A stretch of DNA of 47,699 nt, taken from Hypsibius dujardini (taxonomy: Eukaryota > Tardigrada > Eutardigrada > Parachela > Hypsibiidae). The notes beneath the pieces are model-generated. The model saw only the letters and a program-made list of their open reading frames with translations. It was not told the DNA's origin and did not search any database. A program made the translations under genes and the position numbers. Location of the stretch: the NCBI GenBank assembly GCA_001579985.1, contig LRSR01009651.1, forward strand, positions 1 to 47,699, given 5' to 3'. Shown here in pieces: positions 45,212-47,699 of this stretch. Position 1 is the stretch's first letter. The number at the start of each line of letters is the position of its first letter.

Positions 45212-47451
45212 CACTCAACACACAGGCGCGTGTGACGGAGGCGCGGCTAAACTGACCGGTTTAATCGCGGCAGAACAGTACGAGGTAAAGGCCGTTAACT
45301 AGGCCGGCAGGCCAACAGGTGGCGCATAAGTCGTTTTTGCGAAGTCAACTCAGGGAGATGGAACCGAAATGGCGCCTCTACCGGACTAGTTGCACACTTC
45401 TCCATTGAGATTCTTCTCTTCCTTTTTTTGGACTCAGATTCGAACCGTGAGGCTTGGGAACGAACTAAAATGAGCCTGAAGGTTTTCAAGCCATCTGTTA
45501 TGGCATGGCAGCACTACAGTGCCGGGAAATCAACGTTGAAAAAACCGGCTTGGTTAAGTTACAATATCTAAAAGCGGCCTGGTTAACGGCCTTTACCTCG
45601 TACTGTCCCAAATAACGTTCCATGTTGTGTAACAAATCAGCTTGCAGCCCTTTTTAGTCCCTGAAGTAAAAAGGTTACCAAACGGATTACCATTTATGAC
45701 ACCAATTTTATTGGTACTTGAAAGTTTTTCCAGAGTAAGTTTGAGAAGTCTGGGCATGGAGAAAGTCTTGTCGATTTCAATAATTTTGTTAAACAGACTT
45801 TACAAATACCTGTAATGTTGGTAAAGGGCGAGTTCAGTGCCAATTGATCGCTGGTTAATTGTTTTGATAGTCAAAGTTTCTTCCTCATTGTGAATTTTAT
45901 TGTTCCAGTTGTGAGTCTTTGTTAGCTCAGCGGTATGAGTGAGAAGGGCGACGGTTCATTTCCCTGATGAGTATTTTTTTCCCATTTTTTTCTCACCCCT
46001 AGCCACTGTGATATCGTTTCGAGAATCATAAAGGAGTTCAATTAAGATTCAAACTAATGTCCTTTTTTTCGCCAGGGTATACAAACCTCGACCACCCCTT
46101 AACTATTTTTATTTCTCATCAAATGATTTCAGTCAGTATTAAAAATACGTGCAGGCCAAAATTCAAAGTTTTTTGAATCATGGCCAAGGGGGGGGGGGGC
46201 GTCAATCAGAAAAAAGTTTATCGTTTTCCCCGAAAAATGAGCGGATCGAACAGCCAGCACGCTGAGCTTTGCACACGGTGTTGGACGAACGGTTGGCATT
46301 GTGCCACGGATGACGTTGCATTGATTGATTGATTTCAGAAATCAGATTTGAATAAATGTTGAAAAGTGCGGACAAACTGCTAGAATATCGCAGATCAAAT
46401 GACGGACCCCTGTATATAAAGTGTATATTATTATATATGTACTGTATACGCAATGTGCACCCACCGGAGTTGAGCCCTATGCGGATTTGCAGGATTTGAC
46501 CTGGACGATCCGGTATGGAAAAGGATCGGATACCGTCGATCAGCTCCAGCGACATGGAAGCAATCGCAGCGGCATGACGGTTCCCGTTCCGAACCGGAAG
46601 GCCCGACGAAACCTGTCAGCAAAGTCGATCACACACGAAGGGAAGATGATTTAAATTAACACTCTTTAAAGGGGTTCTCACCAAATACGCGTCTCCAATG
46701 GTTTCAACTTTGTAGACATCGAACTGCTCGATGACTCCGTCGAAAAAAGTGTAGAGTTCGTTGAGCAGATTGACGACCTCCATCGGGCTCCCGGCTGCCG
46801 CGATGGTCGTGAAACCGACAATGTCGCTGAAATAAATGCTGACACTCTCGAAGGCTTCTGGGTCAACGTGTTCGCCTCTGGTCAAAGCAGCGGCCACAGT
46901 CCTGCAACCAAACCACAAAACTGTCTGAACGATTTTAAAATGGGCGTGGCATTCTTTTCTTGTCTGTTTTGATACTTTGGAAGAAGTTGACTGAGCAATT
47001 GTTCCGATCGATTTTTCTCATCCATAAACTGTTGCGTCTTCTCCGCCACCTTCAGCTCCAGATCCATTGCGTACTGCTCCATTCGTTTGAACAACACGTC
47101 AACGATATTATCACCAAAGTCGCCGATAACTTTCTTCAAACGCTCTTTGATCTTGGGAAAGGTCGGACGCTCCACGGGAATCTCCTCCCAGCAGCGTTCC
47201 ATCAAGTTGTACAGCTCATTGGAGCAGGATGAGCGTGGGACTCGCGGTCGAACAGGGGGAATATTTGATGCGATCACCTGTCAATCGAAAAAGTGCGTAC
47301 CGTAAGTCAGCTGATACTTTCTTACGTAATATTATACCTCATTCAGGATTTCTCTTTCCGACATCTCTAACGGATCACTTGGCAGCTCAAACGGTCCGCT
47401 CCTCAGAATAATTTGTTGAAGAAGTATTGCAAAACTGTAGACATCACCTCT
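43834..47451 (-). CDS. GC3: receptor-type guanylyl cyclase, C-terminal part (5' end beyond window)
   Basis: Third paralogue; its ligand-binding, membrane and early kinase-homology exons would lie past the right edge. Exons seen (complement): 47338-47451, 46976-47277, 46682-46901, 46465-46612, 44613-44661, 44192-44241, 43991-44082, 43834-43881. Sizes and phases equal GC2 for the first seven. Motifs: [57 protein letters not shown] (Leu where GC1 and GC2 have Met), [31 protein letters not shown]. The tail ends at WLLGSDK. Linker and first catalytic exon, with the intron between, are almost identical to GC2. The intron 44662-46464 is 1.8 kb, far longer than in the paralogues, and holds foldbacks and a GT array. 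Confidence 0.93.
45120..45275. mobile_element. Foldback with CTGCCGCGATTAAACCGGTC arms and (GT)n centre
   Basis: Arms at about 45128-45150 and 45252-45274 are perfectly inverse for about 22 bases. A (GT)n run lies at 45178-45209 in the loop. It directly abuts the next foldback at 45276. Confidence 0.78.
45276..45605. mobile_element. Foldback element with CAGTACGAGG termini
   Basis: The left end CAGTACGAGGTAAAGGCCGT and right end (inverse, ACGGCCTTTACCTCGTACTG) match perfectly over about 23 bases at 45276-45299 and 45583-45605. The interior of about 280 bases is without coding capacity. It lies in GC3's long intron. The same outer decamer occurs at 5194 and 14682. Confidence 0.85.
45913..45975 (+). 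other. tRNA-like promoter sequence (box A and box B look-alikes)
   Basis: TTAGCTCAGCGGT resembles a pol III box A, and GGTTCATTTCC resembles a box B about 17 bases later. T-runs follow. The spacing is too short for a tRNA and no cloverleaf can be drawn, so this may be a degraded tRNA-derived repeat or chance. Confidence 0.25.
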
Positions 47452-47699
47452 CTGCAGACGAATAAATTTCATTAAGGATGGCAGAAACCAAAATTTTGTT
47501 CTCTAGCCAACTAAAAATTACTTTAACTTTATTTAAACTTAACTTTATCTTTAGCACCCAAAATGTTTAGTTTGGTTTTGTAGTATTTTTCAGTTGTAGT
47601 TTTAACTACAAAAACTAACGTCAAAACATTAGTTGCAAAAGTTTTAGTTTAGATTAGTTTCGCCATCTATAATTTGCTTCTTAAAATTGATATAATATA

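Noticed and set aside
45913-45975. tRNA gene
   Set aside because: The box A to box B distance is too short and no cloverleaf can be drawn; kept only as a low-confidence tRNA-like segment.

Overview
The window is nuclear DNA of an animal. It has multi-exon genes with short GT-AG introns (and a few GC-AG introns), large multidomain animal proteins, and abundant simple-sequence arrays and foldback repeats. Its short introns and roughly seven genes in 48 kb suggest a compact invertebrate bilaterian genome. The sequence alone does not fix the phylum; a tardigrade or another small invertebrate would fit, but that is a guess. One ambiguous base (21241) shows it comes from an assembly. All gene models below were built by hand from splice sites, reading-frame phase and family resemblance.

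Layout. Left third: a prominin-family membrane protein (+, 5' end outside the window, stop at 4744); SWT1, a PIN-domain RNA endonuclease (-, 5754-8022, two exons); an unrecognised 395-residue protein (+, 8901-10554, three exons) head-to-head with SWT1; and ANKLE1, an ankyrin/LEM/GIY-YIG nuclease (-, 10909-18163, eight exons). SWT1 and ANKLE1 models close exactly in frame.

Right 60%: a tandem array of receptor guanylyl cyclases, all on the minus strand. GC1 (21811-29243) and GC2 (36041-43058) are complete with 20 exons each, at the same positions and phases. GC3 (43834 to the right edge) has its last eight exons in the window. Between GC1 and GC2 lies a broken two-exon fragment of the same family (about 32160-32690). 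Each intact gene encodes a secreted-side ligand-binding domain, one membrane segment, a kinase-homology domain without catalytic residues, a coiled dimerisation linker and a cGMP-producing catalytic domain. They look like paralogous sensors rather than one pathway, and their ligands cannot be inferred.

Non-genic content is distinctive. Arrays of CAGA/CACAGA (or complement) fill many introns from 1 to about 28.8 kb and are absent from GC2 and GC3. Many foldback (inverted-repeat) elements sit in introns and spacers, and several share termini or cores, so they form families. The largest is a hairpin of about 300 bp per arm in ANKLE1 intron 2. No viral, CRISPR, rRNA or convincing tRNA genes were seen.
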